This document shows, piece after piece, positions 34,501 to 44,100 of a stretch of DNA of 64,000 nt. Source of the stretch: Rhodanobacter sp. (GTDB lineage: Bacteria; Pseudomonadota; Gammaproteobacteria; Xanthomonadales; Rhodanobacteraceae); contig JASBTI010000043.1 in assembly GCA_030148505.1 (NCBI GenBank), positions 62,001-126,000 of the forward strand, written 5' to 3'. The number at the start of each line of letters is the position of its first letter. Positions within the stretch are counted from its first letter, which is position 1. Position numbers and translations under genes: made by a program. Below the pieces are notes generated by a model, which did not search any database, was not told the origin of the DNA, and saw only the letters and a list, made by a program, of their open reading frames with translations.

Positions 34501-37500
34501 GGTTGCGATGCGGCCGCACCGCCTCGACGATGCGCTCGAACGGCGTGTCCTGGTGCTCGTACGCATCCAGGCAGGTGCGCGCCACGTCGGCCAGCAAGGC
34601 ATCGAAGCTTTCCTGGCCGCGGACGCGCGTGCGCAGCGGCAGCGTGTTGACGAACATGCCCACCAGCCCTTCGGTCTCGCCGTACTGGCGGTTGGCCACC
34701 GGACTGCCGATGCACAGATCCTCCTGCGCGGTGTAGCGGTACAGCAGCGCCTTCACCAGGGCGAGCAGTGCCATGTAGAGCGTCGCCCCGTGGGCTTCGG
34801 CATGGGCCTTCAGGGCGCCGAGCCGGTCGGCATCGAGGCGGAAGCTGCGCGTCGCGCCGGCCGCACTGCGCTCGGCCGGACGCGGGTAGTCCGGGATCAG
34901 TTCGAGCGATTCGGGCAGACCGGCCAGTTGCGTCGTCCAGTACCCCAGCTGGCGCGCGAGCACCCCGCCCTCGTCCAGCCAGCGGCGTTGCCACACGGCG
35001 TAGTCGGCGTACTGGATCGGCAGTGCCGGCAGCGCCGCCGACGGATCGGCCAGCAGGCGGCCCAGCTCGCCGAGCAACACGCCGATCGACCAGCTGTCGC
35101 TGATGATGTGATGCATGTGCAGCATCAGCACGTGCTCGTCCGTGGCCAGCCGGATCAGGCGGCTGCGCAGCAACGGGCCGCTGGCCAGGTCGAAGGGCGT
35201 GGCCGCTTCGGCCTGGCACACGCGCACGGCGTCGGCCTCGCGTCCGGCCGGCGGCCGGTCGCCCAGGTCGATGACGCGCAGGTCGGCCTCGGCGGCCGGC
35301 AGTACCTGCTGGCGGGGCTGGCCGTTCTCGCTGGGAAAGACCGTGCGCAGGCTTTCGTGCCGCGCCACCAGGCGCGTCAATGCCGCCTGCAAGGACACCG
35401 CCTGCACCGTGCGGCCACGGATGCGCACGGCACCCGGCACGTTGTACGCCACACTGTCCGGCTCGAGTTGTTGCAGGAACCACAGCCGTTCCTGGGCGAA
35501 GCTCAGCGGCAGCGCCTGTTCGCGCGCGACCGGCCGGATCGGCGGGACCTGGCTGCGCATCGCTCCCGCCAGCGCTTCCGCCAGGCGCACCAGCGTGCTG
35601 CTCTCGAACAACGTCCGCAGCGGCAGGTCCACATCGAAGTGCGTGCGCAGCCGGGACACCAGCCGCGTCGCCAGCAGCGAGTGACCGCCCAGCTCGAAGA
35701 AGTCGCTGTGCACGCCGATGCTCTCCGGCGGCAGGTTCAGCACCTGGCTCCATATCGCGGCCAGGCGCTGCTCGATGTCATTGCGTGGCGCAATGAACTC
35801 CCTCGAGTGGTCAATGACTATCCCGGTCTGCTCAAGCTGCCTGATGTCGACCTTGCCGTTGGGCGTCAGCGGCCATTCGGCCAGTTGCACGCATACCTGG
35901 GGAACCAGGTAGTCCGGAAGCCGTTGGCGCAAGTAAGTCCGCAGCGCCTCGCTGTCCGGTCTAGGATCGGCCGATGGGTCGGCAGCCCGCCAGAAAGCGA
36001 CAAGGCATTTGCCTTCGGCATGCTCCTGGGCAACGACAGCTGCATCGAGAACGGCCGGATGCTCCACCAGAGCGGCTTCGATTTCGGCCGGCTCGACGCG
36101 AAACCCGCGAATCTTGACTTGCTTGTCGGTACGGCCCAGGTATTCGATTTGTCCATCGTGACGCCAGCAGCCCAGATCGCCCGTGCGGTACATGCGCGTG
36201 CCCGGATTGAAGGGGTTGCGCACGAATCGTTCGCGGGTGAGGTCCGCGCGTCCGAGGTAGCCACGGGCAAGTCCCGTGCCGGAAATGCATATCTCGCCGG
36301 GAATGCCGATGGGCACCGGGCGCCTTCGCGAATCCAGGATGTAGATCTGGGTGTTGTCGATGGGCCGGCCGATCGGCACCGTCTCCGCTGCTTCGAACAC
36401 CTCGCGCGTCACCCTGGCGGACGTGCTGATGACTGTCGTCTCGGTCGGTCCGTAAGTGTTGTAGAGCACCCGGGAGGAAGCGCTGTCGAAGAACTTCGCT
36501 GCCTTGCGCGCGTCGAGTCGCTCGCCGCCGACAATGACTCTCCGCACGGATGGCAGCCGGCATTCCGCCGTTACGAGTTCATGGAAAAGCGCGGTGGGGA
36601 GATTGAGCGTGGTGACGCCGAATTCCACCGCCAGCACTTCCAGGGCGGACGGCGAAAGGATCCGCTCCCGTGGCGCCAGCACGAGGGCCGCGCCGGCACG
36701 CAGGAAGCTGAGCACCTCTTCGAGAAACAGGTCGAAGCTCAGGCTTGAAACGAGGATTTGGACATCCGTGGCATCGAGCTGGTAATGATCCGCTGCAAAC
36801 CGGTTATGGTTGACCAGCGACCGGTGTTCCACGACGACGCCCTTCGGCTTGCCGGTGGATCCGGAGGTATAGATCACATAAGCGGCATCCGCTGGCGTTG
36901 GCTCGGCATCGAACGAAGACAACGCTTCAACGATGTCGGCAACGCCGGACGATGCGCGCCAGTCGTAGCTTATGCGGCACGGCGACGCCTCGGCGATTCC
37001 TTCCAGCGCCGCCTCTCCCAACCCGTCGGTAACGATGAGCCGCGCATGGCTGTCCCCCAGCATGTAGCGCAACCGTTCGGCTGGATAGTTCGGATCCAGC
37101 GGAAGGAACACGCCACCAGCCATGAACACGGCCAGCATGCCGATCACCATCGCGGGCGTGCGATCAACGCACAGCCCTATCACATCGCCTGTTGCGGTCC
37201 CGGCCTTTTTGAGGTCCGTGGCCAGCTTCAACACCTGGGCCAGCAGCTCGCCGTACGATATCCCGACGTCTTCCATGCGAAGAGCTGTACGCGCAGGCTC
37301 GCTCAGTGCCTGGCGGACGAAGGCGTCGTGTGCGCGTTCTCCGGGCGCCAGCGGTTTGTCGGTGGCATTGAACTGGCGTAGAACCTGGTCGCGCTCGGGC
37401 CCCAGGAATTCCACGTCGTCGATTTGCGTTTGCGGCTTCGCCAGCAACACGTCGAGGATCGTCGCGTAGTGCCGCGACAATCGCGCCATGCGGTCAGGCG

Positions 37501-38914
37501 CGAACATATCCGTGCTGTATTCGATGAGACCATCGATGCCATCCTTGGTCTCGGTGAATTCGAGGCTCAGGTCGAATTTGCTGACTCCGGTCTCAAACAG
37601 GAAGGGTTCGGTTCCGGGGGCGGCCCCGTTCCTTGCCGCTTCCTGAACCAGCAGCATCACCTGGAACAGCGGCGTGGTCGCCAGGCTTCGGGCCGGAGCG
37701 ACCGCTTCCACGATCTTCTCGAATGGCGCGTCCTGCCGCGCATACGCATCGAGGCAGGTCTGTCTGGTCTGGTCGAACAGCTTTTCGAATGTGGCGGCGG
37801 GGTCGACCGACGTGCGAAGCGGCAACGTGTTCACGAACATGCCGATAAGCCGGGACGTCGCCATGTGCCTGCGGTTGGCCACGGCCGTCCCGATGCAGAT
37901 GTCTCGTTGGCCGGTGTAGCGGTACAGCACCGCGTTCAGGGCAGCCAGCAAGGCCATGAAGAGCGTCCCCTCCCTGGCACGCGCAAACTGCTTCAGGCGC
38001 GATGCCAGCAAGGCATCCAGCCGGAACCTGAGGGTTGCCCCCACATCCCTTCGCTCGGTCGGACGCGGAAAATCCGTCGGCAGGTCGATCGACGCGGGCA
38101 TGCCGGCCAACTGCCGCTTCCAGTAATCCAGATCCGCAGCCAGCCCGCTGCCTTCTTTGAGCCAACGACGCTGCCACATGGCGAAATCCGCATACTGCAC
38201 GGGAAGCTCGGGCAGGATGTGTTCGCCAGCGCCCAGAATGGCCGCCAGGTCTTCCATCAGAATACCGATCGACCATCCGTCGCCGACGATATGGTGCAGA
38301 TTCAGCAGGAGCACGCTTTCGTCTTGCTTCAACCGAAGCAGCAGCGCACGGATCAGTGGTCCATTCGATAGTTCGAAGCCCCGTTGCGCCTCCTCGACAC
38401 AAAGGCGCCGGGCGATCTGTTCGCGGGAGGATTCCGGCAGCTGCCGAAGATCGTGGAAAACCAGTGGAACTTCAACGGCGGGAAGAATGAGCTGGAAGGG
38501 CTCTCCGTCACGGCTGGGGAAAACCGTTCGCAGGCTTTCGTGTCGGGCCACGAGCCGCGCGAGGCCGTTCCGAAGCCCGTCCGGATCGACATGCATCCGG
38601 ATCCTTACCGCGCCGGGAATGTTGTAGCCGGGTCCGCCGGGCGCCATCTGCTCGATGAACCAGAGCCGTTCCTGCGCATAGCTCAGCGGCAGGATTCCGG
38701 AACGATCAGCCGGAGGGATGGCATCGTCGCCCGATGCTCTCGCGAGCCGCTGGCGAAGCAGCCCTATTAACACGTCCCTGTGCTCGAAGATGTTCGCTCG
38801 CAGATGTCCGGTGAGCACTCCCGGCGGGGCATAGCAGACCAATTCGTCTTGCTCCAGGGTCAACTTGACACCTGCCTGTAACAAGGCATGCAAGGAACTG
38901 GTCACCGTCTCCAT
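31547..38914 (-). CDS. NRPS-2: C-A-T-C-A-T-TE, terminal release module
   Basis: 2455 residues. Order: TubC-type docking domain 1-55; C1 75-500 (H-H-I-V-G-D-G at 207-213); A1 520-1040; T1 (Ser1079); C2 1135-1570 (H-H-I-I-S-D-S at 1268-1274); A2 1590-2085; T2 (Ser2128); type I thioesterase 2175-2440 with G-H-S-Y-G (Ser2258). My hand alignment of the A2 pocket reads D-V-W-H-I-S-L-I-D-K, one change from the standard serine code. A1 reads about D-L-E-L-I-G-T-V-I, which I cannot assign. Both carrier regions share the same E-S-I-G-V-H-S-D-F-F-E-L-G-G-H-S-L-L stretch, a sign of module duplication. This is the only thioesterase in the window, so the finished chain should leave from here. The ATG at 38914 has AGGGGATGG upstream, and the end overlaps the DoxX-like gene. 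Confidence 0.95.
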   Translation of the reverse strand: METVTSSLHALLQAGVKLTLEQDELVCYAPPGVLTGHLRANIFEHRDVLIGLLRQRLARASGDDAIPPADRSGILPLSYAQERLWFIEQMAPGGPGYNIPGAVRIRMHVDPDGLRNGLARLVARHESLRTVFPSRDGEPFQLILPAVEVPLVFHDLRQLPESSREQIARRLCVEEAQRGFELSNGPLIRALLLRLKQDESVLLLNLHHIVGDGWSIGILMEDLAAILGAGEHILPELPVQYADFAMWQRRWLKEGSGLAADLDYWKRQLAGMPASIDLPTDFPRPTERRDVGATLRFRLDALLASRLKQFARAREGTLFMALLAALNAVLYRYTGQRDICIGTAVANRRHMATSRLIGMFVNTLPLRTSVDPAATFEKLFDQTRQTCLDAYARQDAPFEKIVEAVAPARSLATTPLFQVMLLVQEAARNGAAPGTEPFLFETGVSKFDLSLEFTETKDGIDGLIEYSTDMFAPDRMARLSRHYATILDVLLAKPQTQIDDVEFLGPERDQVLRQFNATDKPLAPGERAHDAFVRQALSEPARTALRMEDVGISYGELLAQVLKLATDLKKAGTATGDVIGLCVDRTPAMVIGMLAVFMAGGVFLPLDPNYPAERLRYMLGDSHARLIVTDGLGEAALEGIAEASPCRISYDWRASSGVADIVEALSSFDAEPTPADAAYVIYTSGSTGKPKGVVVEHRSLVNHNRFAADHYQLDATDVQILVSSLSFDLFLEEVLSFLRAGAALVLAPRERILSPSALEVLAVEFGVTTLNLPTALFHELVTAECRLPSVRRVIVGGERLDARKAAKFFDSASSRVLYNTYGPTETTVISTSARVTREVFEAAETVPIGRPIDNTQIYILDSRRRPVPIGIPGEICISGTGLARGYLGRADLTRERFVRNPFNPGTRMYRTGDLGCWRHDGQIEYLGRTDKQVKIRGFRVEPAEIEAALVEHPAVLDAAVVAQEHAEGKCLVAFWRAADPSADPRPDSEALRTYLRQRLPDYLVPQVCVQLAEWPLTPNGKVDIRQLEQTGIVIDHSREFIAPRNDIEQRLAAIWSQVLNLPPESIGVHSDFFELGGHSLLATRLVSRLRTHFDVDLPLRTLFESSTLVRLAEALAGAMRSQVPPIRPVAREQALPLSFAQERLWFLQQLEPDSVAYNVPGAVRIRGRTVQAVSLQAALTRLVARHESLRTVFPSENGQPRQQVLPAAEADLRVIDLGDRPPAGREADAVRVCQAEAATPFDLASGPLLRSRLIRLATDEHVLMLHMHHIISDSWSIGVLLGELGRLLADPSAALPALPIQYADYAVWQRRWLDEGGVLARQLGYWTTQLAGLPESLELIPDYPRPAERSAAGATRSFRLDADRLGALKAHAEAHGATLYMALLALVKALLYRYTAQEDLCIGSPVANRQYGETEGLVGMFVNTLPLRTRVRGQESFDALLADVARTCLDAYEHQDTPFERIVEAVRPHRNRAISPLFQVMVVLQNTEAVTLPDGVQPLDLDEGVAKFDLSFEFQETAAGLAGAITYSTELYSAERIERMAAHLGMLCASALHSPGQALDTLRYLAEDERTYLVHTLNETARAFPRERRIHDFVLEQMAAAPERVAVVTAQETLTYGELDARSLALARVLQARGAGPDTIVGLCAERSVAMVVGILGIVRAGAAYLPLDPSYPADRLSYMLENSAVGVVLTQAHLRNTIAPLLTASTALYCLDSEWPAIVEEAAHLPYDDSASATNLCYVLYTSGSTGRPKGVLTEHRALVNQLHWRQRRYGLTADDVVLQKTPYSFDVSVWEFFWPLMVGARLVMAAPEGHRDVAYLDRLIATHGITTLHFVPSMFTAFLENGQAVHPSVRRIICSGEALGRKAATGYRTRFPEANLYNLYGPTEAAIDVTAHDCTDLVSATVPIGRPMDNTRIYILDPRGEPQPVGVPGELHIAGAGLARGYLHRPDLTAERFVTDPFFPGERMYRSGDLARWTEEGILEYLGRIDTQVKLRGLRVELGEIEAQMEAHPGIETAVVILREQSLVAFYRAAGEPPANEALRTHLAQTLPDYMVPARFVALDALPLTSSGKADRRALGALQVAVDTAAPVAPRTDDERRLAELWAEVLNLPPESIGVHSDFFELGGHSLLAVRLMAGIERCFGTLLPLAILFAAPTIAELARRLGGPALAEQDAVLVPIQRGGTAQPVFVMPGVGGNVLSFQPLARALGSGQPLYGLQAVGLDGLAAPLESVEETAQKNVKAIRSIQPSGPYRLLGHSYGGVVAVETSRLLLEQGETIEKIVLVDAFATAIAAGDVAMDDADVLSDLCSTLGELNGRTVSMPAGSLRGKSAQEIVSALAQQGIDVGVEQFEILLRVFEASRRAYASYEPTPLPEDVPVTLYRASADRQADGRQADEHGWCRVLRGPLRVVDIDAGHFSILAPPAIDLIARDLQAADTEIADAAGMPSYKEQEPCD

Positions 38915-38986
38915 AAGTCCATCCCCTGTTGAATCCGACTCAAGTCCCTGTCTGCCCGCGGGAGGTGCCGCCAGCGGGCGTTAACC

Positions 38987-39709
38987 TCAAGACTCCACGA
39001 CGGCCAATACGGGCTGTGCGATGGAGCGATCGTCGACCAGCTTGCCGTCGAACAGCGAAATCTGCCGGTGCGCCCGCTCTGCGGATCGTGGATCATGCGT
39101 CACCATCACGACCGTGCTTCCCTTCTGGTGGAGCTCGTCGAGCAAGTCCATCACCATCTCGGCATTTTTCGAATCGAGGTTGCCGGTGGGCTCGTCCGCC
39201 AGCAGTACCTTGGGGCGTCCTACCACGGCTCTGGCGATCGCGACTCGCTGTTGCTGACCGCCGGAGAGCTCTGCGGGCCGGTGCTTGTGTCGATGCCCCA
39301 TCTCTACCTGATCCAGCGCTTCGGCAACCAGGGCATGCCGCTGCTTCTTGTCCAGGTCATCCCGAAACGTGAGTGGCAGCTCGACGTTCTGGAAGACGCT
39401 CATTTCCCCGATCAGGTTGAATGCCTGGAAGATGAACCCGATGTCGCGATTGCGAACACGGGCGCGGTCCTTCTCGCCAAGTGCGGACACCTCTGCGCCA
39501 TTGAGCCAATAGGAACCTTCAGTGAGCGAGTTGAGGAGCCCGATGACCGACAGAAGCGTCGATTTTCCGCAGCCTGAAGGACCGGTGATGGATACATATT
39601 CACCCTTGCCGATCGTCAAATGGACATTGTTGAGCGCCCAGGTCTCCAGCTCTTCCGTAAAGAAGATCTTCTTGGCAGCCCGCAAATCGATCAGGGGTTG
39701 TTCGGTCAT
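38987..39709 (-). CDS. MacB-type ABC transporter ATPase 1
   Basis: A 240-residue stand-alone nucleotide-binding subunit. Walker A G-P-S-G-C-G-K-S-T is at 43-51, the signature L-S-G-G-Q-Q-Q-R at 148-155, and Walker B L-L-A-D-E-P-T-G-N at 169-177. The family (MacB/LolD) powers FtsX-type permeases that move substrates through periplasmic adaptors rather than across the inner membrane alone. The ATG has GGGAGA upstream. It follows the MacA-like adaptor by 75 bp and precedes NRPS-2 by 72 bp. A near-twin of the same length (ATPase 2) lies at 48033-48755 beside the permeases, so this copy may serve the adaptor or be redundant. Confidence 0.92.
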   Translation of the reverse strand: MTEQPLIDLRAAKKIFFTEELETWALNNVHLTIGKGEYVSITGPSGCGKSTLLSVIGLLNSLTEGSYWLNGAEVSALGEKDRARVRNRDIGFIFQAFNLIGEMSVFQNVELPLTFRDDLDKKQRHALVAEALDQVEMGHRHKHRPAELSGGQQQRVAIARAVVGRPKVLLADEPTGNLDSKNAEMVMDLLDELHQKGSTVVMVTHDPRSAERAHRQISLFDGKLVDDRSIAQPVLAVVES

Positions 39710-39784
39710 TGCAATCTCCCGTTGCTTTGCGACCGCAACAGGTCGCTTTTTCTGGAGCAGATATCGGCCTCCCTGCGAGGCCGG

Positions 39785-41041
39785 TCACTTCAGCAGGATC
39801 CGGTCCTGGCCCTGCCACTCACCCGTTTCAGAAGTAATCAGCCGATCCCCCTCCGAGAGCCCGCTGAGTACCTGCATGTAGTCGAGTGAAACCTTGCCGA
39901 CGCGGACCGTCACGCGATTGGCGTAATTGCCGCTGGCGTCGAGTTTGTAGACGGACACTGTCGCATCGGACTTCACGAATGAAGGGCGCCCCACATAGAG
40001 CGTGCTGGGAATGCGGGAGACATAGATGACTCCCTCCACCGGAAGTTGTGGCCTCGCGCTTGCGGGGATCTTTCCTGTCAGGGCGACATCGACCGCCACC
40101 GTCCCGTTGAGGACCGCCGGATCGATGCGTGACACCTTCCCATCCACGGTGCCATTGCGCGTGTCGACCGAAACGTTCTGGCCCAACTGCACGTCATTCG
40201 CCTCCCTGGCCGAGACAAGCAGTTCGGCATAGAGATCGTCCGGTTTCGCGATTCGCCCGATGGGAGCGCCGGGTTGCAGCTGCTGGCCGGCCTCCACGTT
40301 CATTTCCTGCACGATGCCGTCGATGCCGGCAACCACCCGCAGGTTTGAAACCTGGTCATTCGCGCGTTCCATAGCGCCTTTCAGCTCGTCCGCACGGGAT
40401 TGATCGGCGTTGAGTTTCTCGCGGATGTTTACCTGGATGGCTGCGGTGCGGTTGGTTTCGAGAGCCAATTGCGCGGAGGCCTGCGCCGCATTGAGCTTGG
40501 TGGCTTCGTGCTCGAGTTCGGGGATGATGCCGGGCGGCAGCGCATTCTCCGCAGCCAGCCGGCTCTTCGCTTTCTGCAACGCGAATTTCGCCTGCATCAG
40601 CGTCGATTGCTGGTTGAGCAACTGGGCGCGGCTGTCAGCCTTGGAGGCATTCAGTGCATTTACCGCCCCTTCCCAGGCATCCTTGGCCTCGGCTGCGCTG
40701 ACCACCAACTGGGGATTGCTGAGTTCCGCAAGGACATCTCCTGCCTTCACCGCATCGCCAGGACGCACGTTTTTCTTGATTACGCGTCCGGTGACCTGCG
40801 CCGCAAGGTATTCGACGTTGCGTGGGATCAGCTGCCCGTTCGCGTGGATCTTGACCTCGAGGAGGCCGCGTTGGACCGTACTGATGGTCACCTTGTCGCG
40901 CGCGATCCGTTGCGTGCTGAAGTCGATGGTCGCCAGGCCGATGCCGCAGACGCCGAGAACGGAGGCGCCTGCCAGCACCAGGACGAACCTTTTGGGGAGC
41001 TTGGATTTGGGTTTGATTCTGATGTGGTCCATGGCGAACAT
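39785..41041 (-). CDS. MacA-like periplasmic adaptor (HlyD/RND-type) protein
   Basis: A 418-residue membrane-fusion protein. A short basic N-terminus is followed by one membrane helix (about residues 19-38), a lipoyl/barrel-sandwich half (A-A-Q-V-T-G-R-V...V-R-P-G-D-A-V-K-A-G-D), a long helical hairpin (about 115-240), the second lipoyl half (D-G-I-V-Q-E-M-N-V-E-A-G-Q) and beta-barrel domains. In the family it links an inner-membrane MacB-type permease with an outer-membrane channel. No TolC-like gene is present, so a channel encoded elsewhere would be needed. It lies between NRPS-1 and ATPase 1; the permeases it should partner are 4-10 kb upstream in the same operon. Starts at 41041 or 41032 are both possible. 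Confidence 0.9.
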   Translation of the reverse strand: MFAMDHIRIKPKSKLPKRFVLVLAGASVLGVCGIGLATIDFSTQRIARDKVTISTVQRGLLEVKIHANGQLIPRNVEYLAAQVTGRVIKKNVRPGDAVKAGDVLAELSNPQLVVSAAEAKDAWEGAVNALNASKADSRAQLLNQQSTLMQAKFALQKAKSRLAAENALPPGIIPELEHEATKLNAAQASAQLALETNRTAAIQVNIREKLNADQSRADELKGAMERANDQVSNLRVVAGIDGIVQEMNVEAGQQLQPGAPIGRIAKPDDLYAELLVSAREANDVQLGQNVSVDTRNGTVDGKVSRIDPAVLNGTVAVDVALTGKIPASARPQLPVEGVIYVSRIPSTLYVGRPSFVKSDATVSVYKLDASGNYANRVTVRVGKVSLDYMQVLSGLSEGDRLITSETGEWQGQDRILLK

Positions 41042-41139
41042 TTAGCAATGCTTGTGCCACACGCAAATGGCTGAGATAACAGGGCTTTCCGCTGTCCCGG
41101 CCGCGTCCTGTTTCCCAGGGCCGGGAGTTTTTCGTCCCA

Positions 41140-44100
41140 TTATCGGGAAGCCTTCAGTGCGTCGATCTCGCTCGCCAGATCGCGGATGGTGGTGCGCTCG
41201 AACAGCGCACGTATCGGCAGCTCGACCCGCAACCGCGAACGAATGGTGTAGAGCAACTGGGTCGCCAGCAAGGAGTTGCCGCCCAGGTCGAAAAAGTTGT
41301 CGTTCGCGCCTATACGGGAATCCCTCGGGACGAAGCCCTTTTCCTTGAAGACATCCACCCAGATGGAGGCCAGTTCGCGCTCTGTCTCTGTCGCAGGTGG
41401 CTCGTAGCGCTCTTGCGGCTCGATGCCCACCTCCAGCTGCTGGAGCGCGCGGCGGTCGGCCTTGCCGTTCGCGGTGACGGGAATCGATGCCACGCTCACG
41501 AATGCCACCGGCACCATGTATTCGGGCAGCGTTTCCTGCAAATAGGCACGCAATTGCGTGTGCGGGACATCCTGCAATTGGCCAGGCAACGAATCGCGCA
41601 TCCGGTAGAAAGCGATCAGTTGCGTGTAGCCGGTGGAACCGCGCGGTATCACGGCACAAGCGGCCATACCCGGAAACGATGCCAGGCGGGCTTCGATTTC
41701 GCCGGTCTCGATACGGACGCCGCCGATCTTGACCTGGTCGTCGATACGGCCAAGGTACTGGATGTTTCCGTCCCGGAGCCAACGCGCCAGGTCCCCGGTC
41801 CGGTACATGCGGCCATCGGGGGTGAAGGGGTTGGGGACGAAACGCTCTGCGGTGAGCTCCGGGCGGTTGAGGTAACCGCTGGCGAGGTTGACGCCGGCGA
41901 TGTGCAACTCACCCGGAACGTCGGGCGGCTGGGGATTCCCACGTTCGTCAAGAATATAGATCTGCGTGTTGCTGATCGGCTTTCCGATCGGAACAAACGC
42001 AAGATCCAGCCGACTGCAATCAAAGGCGGTGACGTCGATGGCCGCCTCGGTCGGACCATACAGGTTGTGCAGCGCCGCGTTCGGAAACACATCCCGATAA
42101 CGCCGGGCGGACTCGGCGTCCAACGCTTCGCCGCTGCAAAACACAAAGCGAACGTCCGGGCACGACCCTCCGCTGTGATCCAGAAACGTGTGAAGCATGG
42201 ATGGCACGAAGTGCAAGGCTGTGACGCGTTCAGCCACGATCAGCCGGCGCATGTACTGGGCATCCATGTGGCCATCCGGCGCTGCGAATACCAGCAGCGC
42301 ACCCGTCATCGGCGTCCACAGGAATTCCCAGACCGAGACGTCGAAGCAATAGGGCGTCTTTTGCACCACAACGTCGCCAGGTCCGAGTGGGTAGCTGGCC
42401 TGCATCCACTGCAGCCGGTTCACCAACGCCCGGTGCTGGACGAGAACTCCCTTCGGCCGACCCGTCGATCCGGAGGTATAGATGATGTATGCGGTGTCTT
42501 CGGCTCCGGCTTCGTCTGGCGCAAGCGCACGCGCTACCCCTTCCAGAGGCACCCCATCGGCCTGGATCGAGCCGCCGTCGCTATCCAGTTCGACGATCTC
42601 CAGGTCGCTGGACTCCAGCCCGGCCAGACGGCTGCGATGCTCGCCTTCTGTCAGTACGACGCGCGCGTGCGAGTCTTCGAGCATGTACGCCAGGCGTTCC
42701 TGGGGGTACCCGGGATCGATCGGCATATAGGCGCCACCTGCCCGGAGTATGCCGAGGATGGCCACCATCAACGCCACTGATCGGTCCATGAGGATCGCGG
42801 CGACCCGGCCCGAGCCGACACCCTTGTCCTGCAAACGCAAGGCGAGATGGCGAGTGGCGACCTCGAGTTCGCGGTAGCTGAGCGTCAATCCGCCGTAACG
42901 GACGGCGGGTGCGTCTCCCCCCTGCTCCACGCGCTCGAGGAAAAAATTGTGGATGCATCGCGTTCGAGCGAACGGCGCGTCCGTCGCGTTGTTGTGCTGC
43001 ACGACCTGCTCGCGTTCGCCCCCGGTCGCCAACGGATAAGCGCCAACGTCGAGGGACGGCGTCGCAATGACTCGCTCAAGCAGGCCGACGTAACGTTTCA
43101 GCGCGTCCGCAATCACGTCATCCGGATGAATGCGCGGGTCGCCTTGTACAGCGATGCGGAATATTCCTTCTTCTTCGAATACTTCCAGTGCAAGCTCGTA
43201 GTCCCCTTCACCTTCAAGCTGGAAACCTGGCAGTGCCTCGAGTCCGTGGCGTTCGCGAAGAATGGCGAATGCGGTGTCCGCCAGGCTGCTGAACTCATGG
43301 AACCCGTACAGGAGTCCGAATGGAACATTGGCGTCGGAGCGCTGCCGGTCGAGCATGCGGGAAAACGGAAAACTCGAGTGAAAGACGCCATCCATCGTTG
43401 CCATCTGGACGTCGCGGAAAAGCGCGGCCAACGGCTTGTCGTTCGCCAGCGTCATGCGAACCGGGATGACGTTGAAGAAGTAGCCAACCTCTTCGGCAAA
43501 TGGTTTGCCGGGGCGGACCATGACTGGCATGAGAACGGTGAGGTCTTCCTGCGCGCTGTGTTTGTACAGGAGCACGAAGAAGAGCGTCAGGAAGAAAACC
43601 GAGGGCTGGATGCCGCATGCCTTGCACGTCGACCGCACACGTCCAGCGAGCTCCGCAGACAACGTCTCGTTGAATATCCGGGACGGGCGGTGCGCATCGA
43701 ATGTGCCCGCATGCTCCGGCAACAATTTGAAGTTAGTGCGTTCGGCCGCAAGCCGCTGTTGCCAATACGCCTGATGGGAACGCCCCTCCGCCGAGGCCAG
43801 CATCTCCGCTTCCCAGGCGACAAAGCGGCGGTAGGCGCTTTCGCGTCGGGGCTCTGCAGGCAGGCCCGCGACAACGCTCTCATAGGCCTTGAAGAGCTCG
43901 CGGATGAGAATGCCGATCGACTGGCCGTCAAAGATGAGGTGGTTCACGAGCAGGAAAAGACCGCGCCTTCCATCCGGTTGGGAAAAGAGCGTCGCTCGTG
44001 CGAGAGGACCGTGACTCCACTCGAAAGGCTCGCGTGCGCGGGCCTGAAAATGCCTGACGACCATCTCGTCCCGGGAAAAATCAAGGGCTTCGCGGCCCAT